Below are positions 17,524 to 25,853 of a stretch of DNA of 64,000 bases, piece after piece. Position numbers and translations under genes: made by a program. This DNA is from CAWINX01 sp963702055 (GTDB lineage: Bacteria; Actinomycetota; Thermoleophilia; Solirubrobacterales; 70-9). The notes below the pieces were generated by a model, which made no database searches, had not been told where the DNA came from, and worked only from the letters and a program-made list of their open reading frames with translations. Numbering within the stretch: the stretch's first letter is position 1; each line of letters begins with the position of its first letter. The DNA lies in contig OY969702.1 of the NCBI GenBank assembly GCA_963702055.1, positions 1,364,001-1,428,000 on the forward strand, in the 5' to 3' direction.

Positions 17524-18273
17524 TCAGCGATCTTGCAAGACGCCGACGCCCACCGGCTGGCCCAGGGAGCGGGCCCGCCACATCGCCCCGTCGGCCTCGC
17601 GCAGCAGCCGCTCGGCCGAGGCGCCGTGCTCGGGACAGGAGGTGACGCCCGCCGAGATCGTCACCGGCAGCCCGCCCGCGGCCTCCCGCTTGACCAGCAC
17701 CCGGGCCAGCCGCTGAGCCATCTGCACCCCGTCGACCGTCCGCTGGTTGGGCGCCAGCACGCAGAGGGCGCTTCCCTCCAGCCGGAAGGCCTCGTCGGCG
17801 AGGCGGATGCTCTCGCGCAACGCCGCCCCCACCTCCGTCACCACCGCCTCCGGCCCGGCGCCCTCGATCCCGTCCCGGGCGCCCGGCCCCTCGGCGTCGA
17901 GGACGACGAGTGAGAAGGGATGGCCGTAGCGGTCGTGGAGGGCGAGCAGCTGGTCGAGTCGATGTCGCATCTGCGCCTCGCCGTAGAGGCTTGTGATCGT
18001 GTCCCGGTCCCCATCCGCGCGCTCGAGCAGCGTGTCGATCGCGGTGGCCGCCACCGAGCCGAAGGAGTCGGCGAGCCGCTCGGCGGCGTCGGCGAACAGC
18101 TCGGCGTCGCTCTCGGCAAGTTCTTCACGCAGGCTGACCAACAACTTGGCCTGAAGGGAGGAAACCTCACGGGCGAGTCGCGCCGCCGCCGAGCCTTCGC
18201 GAGCCTCGGGATTGCGCGGACCGTCGAACACGACGCAACCTTGTCGCAGCGGCCGGACGGCGAGGGGGCGCAA
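17524..18273 (-). CDS. Degenerate GGDEF-domain protein
   Basis: 249 residues from a TTG at 18273; a GTG at 18231 is an equally good start, since neither has a clear ribosome site. The N-terminal half is helical. The C-terminal half has the GGDEF fold order (MRHRLDQLLALHDRYGHPFSLVVLD, then ISAGVTSCPEHG). The catalytic GGDEF is replaced by RLEGSALCVL, so diguanylate cyclase activity is unlikely. A role as a sensor or binding partner can only be guessed. It sits upstream of the MerR gene on the same strand. Confidence 0.72.
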   Translation of the reverse strand: MRPLAVRPLRQGCVVFDGPRNPEAREGSAAARLAREVSSLQAKLLVSLREELAESDAELFADAAERLADSFGSVAATAIDTLLERADGDRDTITSLYGEAQMRHRLDQLLALHDRYGHPFSLVVLDAEGPGARDGIEGAGPEAVVTEVGAALRESIRLADEAFRLEGSALCVLAPNQRTVDGVQMAQRLARVLVKREAAGGLPVTISAGVTSCPEHGASAERLLREADGAMWRARSLGQPVGVGVLQDR

Positions 18274-18317
18274 ATCCGCTATTTGCGATCCGACATCCGT
18301 CGGGTCGCGTTGAAAGT

Positions 18318-18920
18318 TCAGTCGAGGCTGCGGCGGCCGGCCAGGGCCTTGCCGAGGGTGACCTCGTCGGCGTGCTCGAGGTCGGCGCCGACCGGGAGGC
18401 CGCTGGCGAGGCGGGTGACGGTTGTCCTGCCGCGCAAAAGCTCGGCGATGTGCAGGGCGGTCGCCTCACCCGTCGTGGTCGGGTTGGTGGCGAGGACGAC
18501 CTCGGCGACGCCGCCCGCCTCGACCCGGCGCAGCAGCTCGGCGATCTTCAGGTCCTCGGGGTCGACGCCGTCGATCGGGGAGAGCGCGCCGCCGAGCACG
18601 TGGTAGAGGCCGCGGTACTCGTGGGTGCGCTCGATCGGGATCACGTCGGCCGGCTCCTCGACCACGCAGATCGTCGTCCGGTCGCGAGAGGTGTCGGAGC
18701 AGATCCGGCAGAGCGGGCCCTCGGAGAGGTTGAAGCACTCCTCGCAGAGGCCGACCTTCTCCTTCACCTCGCGGATCGCCTCGGCTAAGGCCGCAGCCTC
18801 CTCCTCAGGAGACCGCAGGATGTGGAAGGCGAGTCGCTGGGCGGTGCGCTGGCCGATCCCGGGAAGGCGCGACAACTCGGCGACGAGGCGCGCCAGCGGC
18901 GCCGGCCCTTCGGTACTCAA
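18318..18920 (-). CDS. recR: Recombination mediator RecR
   Basis: 200 residues. It has the N-terminal helix-hairpin-helix (LSRLPGIGQRTAQRLAFHIL), the C4 zinc finger CEECFNLSEGPLCRIC, and a Toprim domain with VVEEPADVIPIE and the ATNPTTTGEATA stretch. RecR works with RecF/RecO in loading RecA at gaps. It overlaps the ybaB stop by 4 bases; the dnaX-ybaB-recR order is widely conserved. Confidence 0.96.
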   Translation of the reverse strand: MSTEGPAPLARLVAELSRLPGIGQRTAQRLAFHILRSPEEEAAALAEAIREVKEKVGLCEECFNLSEGPLCRICSDTSRDRTTICVVEEPADVIPIERTHEYRGLYHVLGGALSPIDGVDPEDLKIAELLRRVEAGGVAEVVLATNPTTTGEATALHIAELLRGRTTVTRLASGLPVGADLEHADEVTLGKALAGRRSLD

Positions 18921-19273
18921 GCTCCGGGGAGGCCCAAGCCGCCCATGCCTCCGGGGCCGCCCATGCCTCCGGTGATGCCGCCCATTTTCGAGGCCGCCAG
19001 CTCCTGGGCGGCGCGGAGCGCCTCGTTGACCGCCGCCTGCACCATGTCGGCGAGCATGTCGGCATCCTCGGGGTCGATCGCCTCGGGGTCGATCGAGATC
19101 TCGCGCAGGACGAGGTCGCCGCTCATCTTCACCTTGACCATGCCGCCGCCGGCGCTGGCGTCGACGACCTCCTCTTTGAGCTGCTCCTGCGCCTGCATCA
19201 TCTCGGCCTGCATCTGCTGCGCCTGTTTCATCAGGGCGTTCACGTCGAAACCGCCGGGCATCCCCTTGGCCAC
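18917..19273 (-). CDS. YbaB/EbfC family nucleoid-associated protein
   Basis: 118 residues from a GTG that follows the dnaX stop without a gap. The YbaB core (NALMKQAQQMQAEMMQAQEQ, then VKVKMSGDLVLREISIDPEA) is complete. The C-terminal tail is Gly/Met-rich (GGITGGMGGPGGMGG). Family members bind DNA as dimers. It is coupled to dnaX and recR. Confidence 0.92.
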   Translation of the reverse strand: MAKGMPGGFDVNALMKQAQQMQAEMMQAQEQLKEEVVDASAGGGMVKVKMSGDLVLREISIDPEAIDPEDADMLADMVQAAVNEALRAAQELAASKMGGITGGMGGPGGMGGLGLPGA

Positions 19274-21049
19274 CTAACCGACCTCCTCCGCATCGAATTC
19301 GCTCTTCAGCCGCTCCACCAGGGCATCGTGGTCGATCTCCTCGCCGGGCGCCTCCCGCGGCTCGGCATCTTCGCCGTCGAGCAGGACGTAGACGGGCCGC
19401 AACCGCTCGCCGGCGACCGCCTCGAACGCGTCGGACATCAGCTCGCGCTTGTCGGGCGCCTCAGCCTTGCGCTTGTTGAAGGTGAACTCGGCCGGGAACC
19501 CGACCGTCAGGCCCTCGCCTTCGACGCCAACCGGGCGCGCTCCGTCAAATGTTGCCGCCAGCGCCGGGCTCGTCTCCCGCAGCTTGTCTATTACGGCAGG
19601 CCAGATTCGAACCACTGCATCCAGGTCGAGATCGGAATCGCCTGCGGGTCCTGACGCTGCAGGGGACCCCCCACCCCCTGCGGTAGCTAAAGCTTCCTCG
19701 GGGGTGGGCCCCCCTACAGCGCCACCCGCGGAAGAGGCCGCCGCATCAGATTGCTTGGGATCGCTGTTCGGGGCGGTGTCTGCCGGGGGGTGACGCGGAT
19801 TTGGGGGACCACCCCGAGGAGGTGGCGCAGCCGCCCCCGCAGCGGGTGGTGGCACCAAATCGGCGGCAGGACCCGCCGGCCCAACGGCGTCCGTCCCTCG
19901 TTCGAGCCTTTCGACCCTGCGGAGGAGCCCTTCGGTGGAGGGGTCCAGGTCGGGACGGGCTGCCTTGAGTAGGGCTATCTCTACTGCCATGCGAGCGTCG
20001 TCGCCTTCGCGCACGGCGGTCAGGGCGGCGGCCAGTTCGTCGATCGTGCGAACCAAGGTTGCGGCGCTAATCGCGTTGGCTTGCGCGGCGAGACGATCGG
20101 AGTCGGTGGCGGTCACGACAAAGGTGTTGGGAACTTCGCCGACCGTTTGGGTGACCAGGAGGTGGCGGAGGTGGGCGAGCAGGTCGCGGGCGAATTGACT
20201 GGGGTCGCGCCCGGACTGGGCCATCTTCTCCACCCCGAGCAGGGCGCCCCTGGGGTCCTCGGCGATCACCGCGTCGACCGCCTCGAAGAGCAGGTCGGCA
20301 TCGACGGCCCCGAGCACCTCCAGCACCGACTCGAGGCTGACCTTCTCGCCGCCGAAGGCGACCAGCTGGTCGAGGGTGCCGAGCGCGTCGCGGAAGCTGC
20401 CGGAGGCCGAGCGGGCGATCATCGCGACGGCCCCCTCCTCGACCTCGATCCCCTCCGCGTCGGCGACTCGGTTGACCACCTCCGAGATCTGCTCCAGCGA
20501 GGGTCGCTGGAAGTCGAAGCGCTGGCAGCGATCGGCGATCGTCGCCATCACCTTGTGAGCCTCGGTGGTGGCGAGCACGAAGACGGTGTTGGGCGGCGGC
20601 TCCTCCAGCGTCTTCAGGAAGGCGTTCCAGGCCTCCTTGGTCAGCATGTGGGCCTCGTCGAGGATGTAAACCTTCCAGCGCCCGCCGGCCGGGGCGTAGG
20701 CGACCCGCTCGCGCAGGTCGCGGACGTCGTCGACCGAGCGGTTGGAGGCGGCGTCCATCTCGATCACGTCGACCGAGGTGCCGGCGGCGATCGTCAGGCA
20801 GGACTCGCACTCGCCGCAGGGGGTGACGGTCGGCCCGCCGCGCTCACAGTTGAGCGAGCGGGCGAGGATCTTCGCCATCGAGGTCTTGCCGGTCCCGCGC
20901 GAGCCGACGAAGAGGTAGGCGTGGTGGACCTTGTCCTGCTCCACTGCGTTTCGCAGCGTGCGCACGACGTGGCGCTGGCCGACCACCTCGTCGAAGGAGC
21001 CGGGGCGGTGGCGGCGGTAGAGGGAGGTCGACTCGCTGGGAGAGGGCAC
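19274..21049 (-). CDS. dnaX: DNA polymerase III subunit tau/gamma
   Basis: 591 residues from a GTG. Walker A GSRGTGKTSMAK, a zinc module (C-x8-CxxCxxC, CERGGPTVTPCGECESC), Walker B YILDEAHM and sensor region LATTEAHKVM make the clamp-loader ATPase. Residues about 385-475 form a Pro/Gly/Ala-rich linker, followed by a C-terminal domain starting near DLDAVVRIWPAVIDKL. The linker DNA contains two nested hairpins (19655-19721 and 19794-19865) that stay in frame. It is divergent from the membrane-protein gene at 21058 with at most 35 bases between them. Confidence 0.94.
   Translation of the reverse strand: MPSPSESTSLYRRHRPGSFDEVVGQRHVVRTLRNAVEQDKVHHAYLFVGSRGTGKTSMAKILARSLNCERGGPTVTPCGECESCLTIAAGTSVDVIEMDAASNRSVDDVRDLRERVAYAPAGGRWKVYILDEAHMLTKEAWNAFLKTLEEPPPNTVFVLATTEAHKVMATIADRCQRFDFQRPSLEQISEVVNRVADAEGIEVEEGAVAMIARSASGSFRDALGTLDQLVAFGGEKVSLESVLEVLGAVDADLLFEAVDAVIAEDPRGALLGVEKMAQSGRDPSQFARDLLAHLRHLLVTQTVGEVPNTFVVTATDSDRLAAQANAISAATLVRTIDELAAALTAVREGDDARMAVEIALLKAARPDLDPSTEGLLRRVERLERGTDAVGPAGPAADLVPPPAAGAAAPPPRGGPPNPRHPPADTAPNSDPKQSDAAASSAGGAVGGPTPEEALATAGGGGSPAASGPAGDSDLDLDAVVRIWPAVIDKLRETSPALAATFDGARPVGVEGEGLTVGFPAEFTFNKRKAEAPDKRELMSDAFEAVAGERLRPVYVLLDGEDAEPREAPGEEIDHDALVERLKSEFDAEEVG
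19655..19721. repeat. Nested hairpin in the dnaX linker, copy 1
   Basis: The outer arms CGCTGCAGGGG... and ...CCCCTACAGCG, plus CCCACCCCC / GGGGGTGGG, enclose TGCGG and TCCTC. These in turn flank a small inner stem AGCT-AA-AGCT. It encodes a Gly/Pro/Ala stretch of the DnaX linker. Confidence 0.55.
19794..19865. repeat. Nested hairpin in the dnaX linker, copy 2
   Basis: The arms GATTTGG / CCAAATC and ACCACCC / GGGTGGT enclose an inner stem GGTGGC-GCA-GCCGCC. On the minus strand the flanks of the inner stem read TGCGG and TCCTC, the same as in copy 1 on the plus strand, so the two copies appear to be inverted relatives. Confidence 0.5.
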
Positions 21050-21057
21050 CGCAACCA

Positions 21058-22614
21058 GTGTATCTGCGCCTATACCGTGCGCCGGTGCTTCGAAAGTGGC
21101 TGACTCCGGCCGCCTGGGTCGGCGCCGTGACGGCGGCGCTGCTGCTGGTCTTCCCGGTCGGCTTCCCCAACTACGACACGATCTACGCGCTCCTCTGGGG
21201 ACGCGAGCTGGCCCACGGCGTCAGCCCCGACTACGGGTCGGCGCTTCCTCCCACCCCCCACCCGCTGGCCGACCTGGCCGACCTGGTCGCGACGCCGCTG
21301 GGCAATGGCGCGATCACGCTGACGATGGTCATCGCCTACGCCTCGCTCGGCCTGGTCGGCTACCTCGTCTACCGGCTCGGGTCGCTCTGGTTCGACCGCT
21401 GGATCGGCGCCGTCGCCGCGGCGATCGTCCTCACCCGCGCCCCCTTCCTCTCCAACGGCATCCGCGCCTACGTAGACCTCCCCTACATAGCGCTCTGCCT
21501 GGGCGCCCTCGCCATAGAGACGAAGAAGCCCCGAGCCGGCTGGCCCGTCCTCTCCCTACTGGCCCTCGCCGGCCTATTGCGGCCGGAAGCTTGGCTCTTC
21601 TCGCTGGCGTACCTCAGCTGGATCGCGCTTGCGCCGGCTTCGGCGCCAGGGGGGTCGCGCGGCGGCTCCGAAGAGGAGACGAGGATGCCCCTCGAACGGG
21701 CGGATACTCAAAGTGCCGGTCTAATTAGACCGGCACTTGTCCGGGCGAGGGGCATCCTCGTCTCCCCCCACGGTGCTGCCCTTGTTTTGCTGGCCCTGGC
21801 AGCGCCGATCGCCTGGGTGTTGTTCGACTGGATTACGACCGGCAGCCCCACCTACTCGTTCACCGGCACCCGCGACACGGTCGAGACGCTGGGCCGCCAG
21901 ACCGGGCCGGTCGACCTCGTTCTCTATGGGCCGCGCAGGCTCGGTGAGGTGCTGCAGTGGCCGGGGATGATCGGCGCCACCGGGGGAGTCGCCCTCGGCT
22001 TCGCCTTCCTGCGCCGCCGCTCGCTGCTCGGCATCGCCGCCGCCGCCCTGGCGCTGGGCGCCTTCGCGGTGCTCGCCTGCGCCGGCTTGGCGATCATCCC
22101 CCGCTACACGATGCTCGCCGCCTCGGTGCTGGCGATCTTCGTCGCCCTTGCCCTGCTCGGCTGGCGCCTGCTGGAGCCCGACCACCCCTGGCGGCGTCGC
22201 TGGCAACTCTTCGCCGGCCTCGTCGCGCTGATGTTCGTCGTCTGGCTCCCCAACCAGTGGCGGCTCGACTCGCGGGTCGACACCGACCTCACCAACCAGG
22301 CGCGGATCGAGTCCGACCTCACCGACCTGGTCGACGCCGGCGCCTTCGAGCCGCTCTGCGGCCCGATCGCCGTCCCCAACCACCGCGCCATCCCCCGCCT
22401 CGCCTTCGGGCTCGACATCAAGCCGACGCGGATCGTCAGCTCAACCGAGCAGCGCCCGCCCACCCGCGGCTACTTCGTCGCCCCGGCCAACTCCTTCGTG
22501 ATCCACAACTTCATCCTCGACCCCAACGATCCGACCCGCTTCTCACTCAGCGTCCCCCGCGGCTACCGCCGCGTCGCCCGCAACCGCTCCTGGGTGGTCT
22601 ACCGCCGCTGTTAG
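21058..22614 (+). CDS. Polytopic membrane protein, GT-C glycosyltransferase-like
   Basis: 518 residues from GTG 21058; GTG 21085 is a plausible shorter start with TATACC about 11 bases before it. It has about ten membrane segments and a first extracytoplasmic loop with PNYDTIYALLWGRELAHG, the position of the acidic motif of GT-C enzymes. A soluble C-terminal part of about 110 residues follows. The donor is presumably a lipid-linked sugar; the acceptor is unknown. Residues about 207-236 are encoded by an in-frame nested palindrome (21675-21765) in a loop between membrane segments. Confidence 0.72.
   Translation: MYLRLYRAPVLRKWLTPAAWVGAVTAALLLVFPVGFPNYDTIYALLWGRELAHGVSPDYGSALPPTPHPLADLADLVATPLGNGAITLTMVIAYASLGLVGYLVYRLGSLWFDRWIGAVAAAIVLTRAPFLSNGIRAYVDLPYIALCLGALAIETKKPRAGWPVLSLLALAGLLRPEAWLFSLAYLSWIALAPASAPGGSRGGSEEETRMPLERADTQSAGLIRPALVRARGILVSPHGAALVLLALAAPIAWVLFDWITTGSPTYSFTGTRDTVETLGRQTGPVDLVLYGPRRLGEVLQWPGMIGATGGVALGFAFLRRRSLLGIAAAALALGAFAVLACAGLAIIPRYTMLAASVLAIFVALALLGWRLLEPDHPWRRRWQLFAGLVALMFVVWLPNQWRLDSRVDTDLTNQARIESDLTDLVDAGAFEPLCGPIAVPNHRAIPRLAFGLDIKPTRIVSSTEQRPPTRGYFVAPANSFVIHNFILDPNDPTRFSLSVPRGYRRVARNRSWVVYRRC
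21675..21765 (+). repeat. Nested palindromic element, type I copy A (in frame in a gene)
   Basis: The outer arms GGAGACGAGGATGCCCCTCG and its exact complement form a 20-bp stem. Inside is the conserved AACGGGCGGATACTCA. A perfect 28-base inner palindrome (AAGTGCCGGTCTAA and its complement) follows, then the conserved TTGTCCGGGC. It shares these internal motifs, but not the stems, with the elements at 39328 and 39465. The host ORF is read through without interruption. Confidence 0.85.
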
Positions 22615-22636
22615 CCGCCGGCGGACGTCGGCGAAG

Positions 22637-23419
22637 TCAGCCCGCGTGCTCAACCCGCTCAACCGCCGCGTGGGTCTCCGCGGCGAGGTCCGGGTCGGCA
22701 AGCAGGACGCGGGGCGGCAGCTCGACGTGGAGATCGCTGGAGGGGTCGAGCTGGACGCGCAACCGGCCCGGCCGGGAATCGAGCACGTGGCCGCCGCGCG
22801 AGCGGTCCTCGGAGATGAAGTGGAGGTGGTAGCCGCCGATCTCGATCCCCTCCGCGTAAGCGGGGAAGCGGAAGCCGAGCATGGTCCCGGTGACGTCGAC
22901 CAGCTCGAACACGTGCTGCTCGGCTACGACTTCGGAGAGCGGCCGGTATGGAGGTTGCTGCCGCGGGACCGAGCGGGCGCGGACCAGGTCAAAGCGGCCG
23001 TCGAGGCGGATCGCGCAGGAGGGCGCGTCGATCGGGATCAGCTCGTCGAGTCGCCTCAGCAGCCCGTCGTGGGAACGCGCGTCCTCGATCTCGGTCTCGA
23101 TCGACGGCGCGAACTCAGCGACCACGGCGAAGGGCGTCCTCGCCTCCGGTGCGACGGGATGGATCGCCCCGTTGACGTCGGCACGGAAGAAGCGCCCGTC
23201 GAGGGCGATCATCTCGCCGTCGAGGCCGTTAAGCGTGCCGAGGCCGAGGTCGCCGTGCTCGGCAAGCTCGGCGAAGCTGAGGTCGCCGTCGTAGGCCCCG
23301 TCGAGCAGGGCGCCGATCGTCGAGGCCTGGAAGAGCACGTGCGGCTTGCGCTCGGCGTGGAGGTCGGCCCGACACAGCGCCCCGACGTGCAGCGACCTGA
23401 TCCAGCGCTCGTCAAGCAC
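22637..23419 (-). CDS. budA: Alpha-acetolactate decarboxylase
   Basis: 260 residues. LFQASTIGALLDGAYDGDLS and HGDLGLGTLNGLDGEM are family signatures. The zinc site is GYHLHFISEDRSRGGHVLD. The enzyme converts 2-acetolactate to acetoin, diverting excess acetolactate from valine/leucine synthesis and lowering acid production. The gene stands alone, converging on the membrane-protein gene; no acetolactate synthase is nearby. Confidence 0.93.
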   Translation of the reverse strand: MLDERWIRSLHVGALCRADLHAERKPHVLFQASTIGALLDGAYDGDLSFAELAEHGDLGLGTLNGLDGEMIALDGRFFRADVNGAIHPVAPEARTPFAVVAEFAPSIETEIEDARSHDGLLRRLDELIPIDAPSCAIRLDGRFDLVRARSVPRQQPPYRPLSEVVAEQHVFELVDVTGTMLGFRFPAYAEGIEIGGYHLHFISEDRSRGGHVLDSRPGRLRVQLDPSSDLHVELPPRVLLADPDLAAETHAAVERVEHAG

Positions 23420-23502
23420 CGCCGCAGTCTCGCGAAAAGAAGTGGACCGTGCACCCGCCCCTCGAAGCGAGGTCCCCGGGCGTGTCCGTCGCGTTTGGCT
23501 CG

Positions 23503-23597
23503 AGCCGGGCTCGCCTGCGGCACCCGCGGCATCCGCTTAAGGCTGCTTCCTTCCGGACCTGACCTGATTCGCGTGCCCACGTCGCGCAGGACCCGGC
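23503..23597 (-). ncRNA. ffs: 4.5S-type signal recognition particle RNA
   Basis: The minus strand contains GGTCAGGTCCGGAAGGAAGC followed by AGCC, the Ffh-binding domain and GGAA tetraloop of bacterial SRP RNA. The flanks close into one long hairpin (GCCGGGTCCTGCG near the 5' end with GCAGGCGAGCCCGGC near the 3' end). About 95 bases, the short 4.5S form. It binds Ffh for cotranslational membrane targeting. The ends are judged from pairing only. The rest of the 23420-23759 gap shows no gene. Confidence 0.93.
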
Positions 23598-23759
23598 CGT
23601 CAACGCCGCCCGCGGCGCACTGACCCCGAAGGCCGGCCCCTCAGAACGGTATTCGGCCCCGCTAGAGCGGATTGCGGGTTACAGGGCACCGCTAATTCCC
23701 CGCCTAGCACGGTCCACTGTCGATCCTACCCGTCCGGGCGTAGGATCGCCGGGCACCGC

Positions 23760-24980
23760 ATGATCCACGTCGACACAGAATCCTTCTTCGTGATCGTGAT
23801 GATCGCCGCCCTCGCGGCGGTCACGGTCGCCTCGGTGCCGGGCCGTTTCGCACCGCCGGTCGTCGTGATGGAGCTCTTCCTCGGGATCCTCGTCGGCCCC
23901 CAGGTCTTCGACATCGCCAAGACCGACAACTTCATCGACTTCTTCTCCAACCTCGGCCTCGGAATGCTCTTCTTCTTCGCCGGCTACGAGATCAACTTCG
24001 AGCGAATCAAAGGTGCGCCGATGAAACTCGGCGCCTGGGGTTGGCTGCTCTCCATCGGGATCGCCTACGCGATCGGCGGCCTGCTCTACGCGAGCGGGAC
24101 GATCGACTCCGCCCTCTACACCGGCTCGGCGATGGCGACGACGGCGATCGGCACGCTGATCCCGATCCTCCGCGACAACAACGAGCTGAAGACCAAGTTC
24201 GGCACCTACCTGCTGGCGGCCGGCGGCGTCGGCGAGTTCGGCCCGATCCTGCTGGTCACGCTCTTCCTCTCCACCGACCACCCCCTGCGCGAGGCGGTGA
24301 TCCTGATCGCCTTCGTGATCCTGGCGATCGCCGTGGCGCTGGTCTCGGTGCGGCTCGCCTGGCGCGGCTGGCCGGCGCTCGAGCGCACCTTCGAGGCGAG
24401 CAGCCAACTGGCGGTGCGGATCACCGTCGTCCTCGTCTTCGGCCTCGTCCTGCTCGCAAGCAAGCTCGGCCTCGACGTTCTGATCGGCGGCTTCGTCGCC
24501 GGGATGATCACCCGCCTGGCGCTGAAGGGACACGAGCTCCAGGTCTTCGAGTCGAAGCTCACTGCGGTCGGCTTCGGCTTCTTCGTCCCCTTCTTCTTCG
24601 TCACCAGCGGCATCGGTTTCGACCTCGACGCGCTGGGATCGGTCCCGGCGATCCTCAAGCTGGCGATGTTCTTCGGCCTCTTCCTGGTCGTGCGGGGGAC
24701 GCCGGCGCTGCTCCTCTACCGCGGCGTCTTCGGCGCCCGCGACCGCGCCGCCCTTGCCTTCTACTCGGCGACCGAGCTGCCCCTGGTCGTCGCGATCACC
24801 ACGATCGCGGTCGAGGTAGGCCACATGAAAACCTCGACCGCGGCGGGCCTGGTCGGCGCCGCGATGCTCTCGACGCTGGTCTTCCCCTTCGTCGGCCTCG
24901 GCCTGCGCAAACGCGCCAAAGAGGAGGCGAGCGAGGAGCCCCCGGCCCCAAGCGGAGAGGTCGCCCCCGCCGCCCTATGA
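23760..24980 (+). CDS. Cation:proton antiporter, CPA2/KefB-like membrane domain
   Basis: 406 residues with about 12 hydrophobic segments. Family stretches include MELFLGILVGPQVF, LGLGMLFFFAGYEINFE, AAGGVGEFGPILLV and KLGLDVLIGGFVAGMI. No TrkA-N domain follows, so it is a membrane-only CPA2 exchanger of Na+ or K+ against H+. The short C-terminal tail is charged. It ends 14 bases before a tRNA-Val gene. Confidence 0.87.
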   Translation: MIHVDTESFFVIVMIAALAAVTVASVPGRFAPPVVVMELFLGILVGPQVFDIAKTDNFIDFFSNLGLGMLFFFAGYEINFERIKGAPMKLGAWGWLLSIGIAYAIGGLLYASGTIDSALYTGSAMATTAIGTLIPILRDNNELKTKFGTYLLAAGGVGEFGPILLVTLFLSTDHPLREAVILIAFVILAIAVALVSVRLAWRGWPALERTFEASSQLAVRITVVLVFGLVLLASKLGLDVLIGGFVAGMITRLALKGHELQVFESKLTAVGFGFFVPFFFVTSGIGFDLDALGSVPAILKLAMFFGLFLVVRGTPALLLYRGVFGARDRAALAFYSATELPLVVAITTIAVEVGHMKTSTAAGLVGAAMLSTLVFPFVGLGLRKRAKEEASEEPPAPSGEVAPAAL

Positions 24981-24994
24981 TTTGGCCCCCTCCG

Positions 24995-25066
24995 GGGCCC
25001 GTAGCTCAGTGGGAGAGCGCTCGCTTCACACGCGAGAGGTCGCTGGTTCGAAACCAGCCGGGCCCA
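24995..25066 (+). tRNA. tRNA-Val (CAC)
   Basis: 72 bases without encoded CCA. The acceptor GGGCCCG closes with CGGGCCC plus discriminator A. The anticodon arm CTCGC-TTCACAC-GCGAG reads CAC (codon GUG). The T arm GCTGG-TTCGAAA-CCAGC is perfect. Confidence 0.96.
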
Positions 25067-25075
25067 TCCGCCCAC

Positions 25076-25825
25076 TCAGCGGTACTCGGGGTTCGGAAAG
25101 TCGAAGCTGCAGCCGGCGTCCCAGGCGGCGCGCTGGTTGCCGTGGACGGGGATGCCACCGGCGTCCTTGAGCATCCGCGCCAGGTGGAGCATGTTCCAGG
25201 CGGCGAAGGTGGTGTTGCGGTTGGTGAAGTCGTTCTCAGGGCCGCCGGAGCCCTCGTCGAGGTAGGAGGGGCCGGGGCCGGCCTCGCCGATCCAGCCCGA
25301 GTCGGCCTGCGGGGGAATCGTGTAGCCGAGGTGCTGGAGCGAGTAGAGAGTGTTCATCGCGCAGTGCTTGACCCCGTCCTCGTTGCCGGTCACCAGGCAG
25401 CCGCCGACCCGGCCGTAGTAGGCGTACTGGCCGTCGTCGTTGAGCAGGTGGGAGTTGCCGTAGAGGCGCTCGACGATCTGGGTCGCGATCGAGGACTTCT
25501 CCCCCAGCCAGATCGACATGCCGAGGACGAGGATGTCGGCCGCCATCACCTTCTCGAAGATCGCCGGCCACTCGTCGACCTCCCAGCCGTGCTCGGTCAT
25601 GTCGGGCCAGACGCCGGTGGCGATCTCGTGGTCGACCGCCCGAATGCACTCCACCGAGACGCCGTTGCGCCGCATGATCTCCATCGAGATGTCCATCAGC
25701 CCCTGGGTGTTGGAGACCTCCGGGCTGCGCTTCAGCGTGCAGTTGATGAAGAGGGCGCTGAGGTCCGAGTAGTCGGTGTCGCTGCGCTCGCACAGCTCGG
25801 CCTGCTTGTCGGTCAGCTCGGTCAC
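25076..25825 (-). CDS. Flavodoxin-fold NAD(P)H-dependent FMN reductase
   Basis: 249 residues from a GTG with GAGGAGGC 5 bases upstream; the open frame extends further but without a site. The flavodoxin-like fold is shown by LFINCTLKRSPEVSNTQGLM (phosphate loop), DILVLGMSIWLGEKSS and GGCLVTGNEDGVKHCAMNTL. It would use FMN to reduce quinones or other acceptors in the cytosol. The physiological substrate cannot be read from the sequence. It is followed on the same strand by nothing but the tRNA-Val region. Confidence 0.85.
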   Translation of the reverse strand: MTELTDKQAELCERSDTDYSDLSALFINCTLKRSPEVSNTQGLMDISMEIMRRNGVSVECIRAVDHEIATGVWPDMTEHGWEVDEWPAIFEKVMAADILVLGMSIWLGEKSSIATQIVERLYGNSHLLNDDGQYAYYGRVGGCLVTGNEDGVKHCAMNTLYSLQHLGYTIPPQADSGWIGEAGPGPSYLDEGSGGPENDFTNRNTTFAAWNMLHLARMLKDAGGIPVHGNQRAAWDAGCSFDFPNPEYR

Positions 25826-25853
25826 CTTGCCTCCTCGGTCGGCGGGGTCTCGG

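Noticed and set aside
17524..18273. Annotation as an active diguanylate cyclase
   Set aside because: The GGDEF signature is replaced by EGSAL, so catalytic residues are missing.
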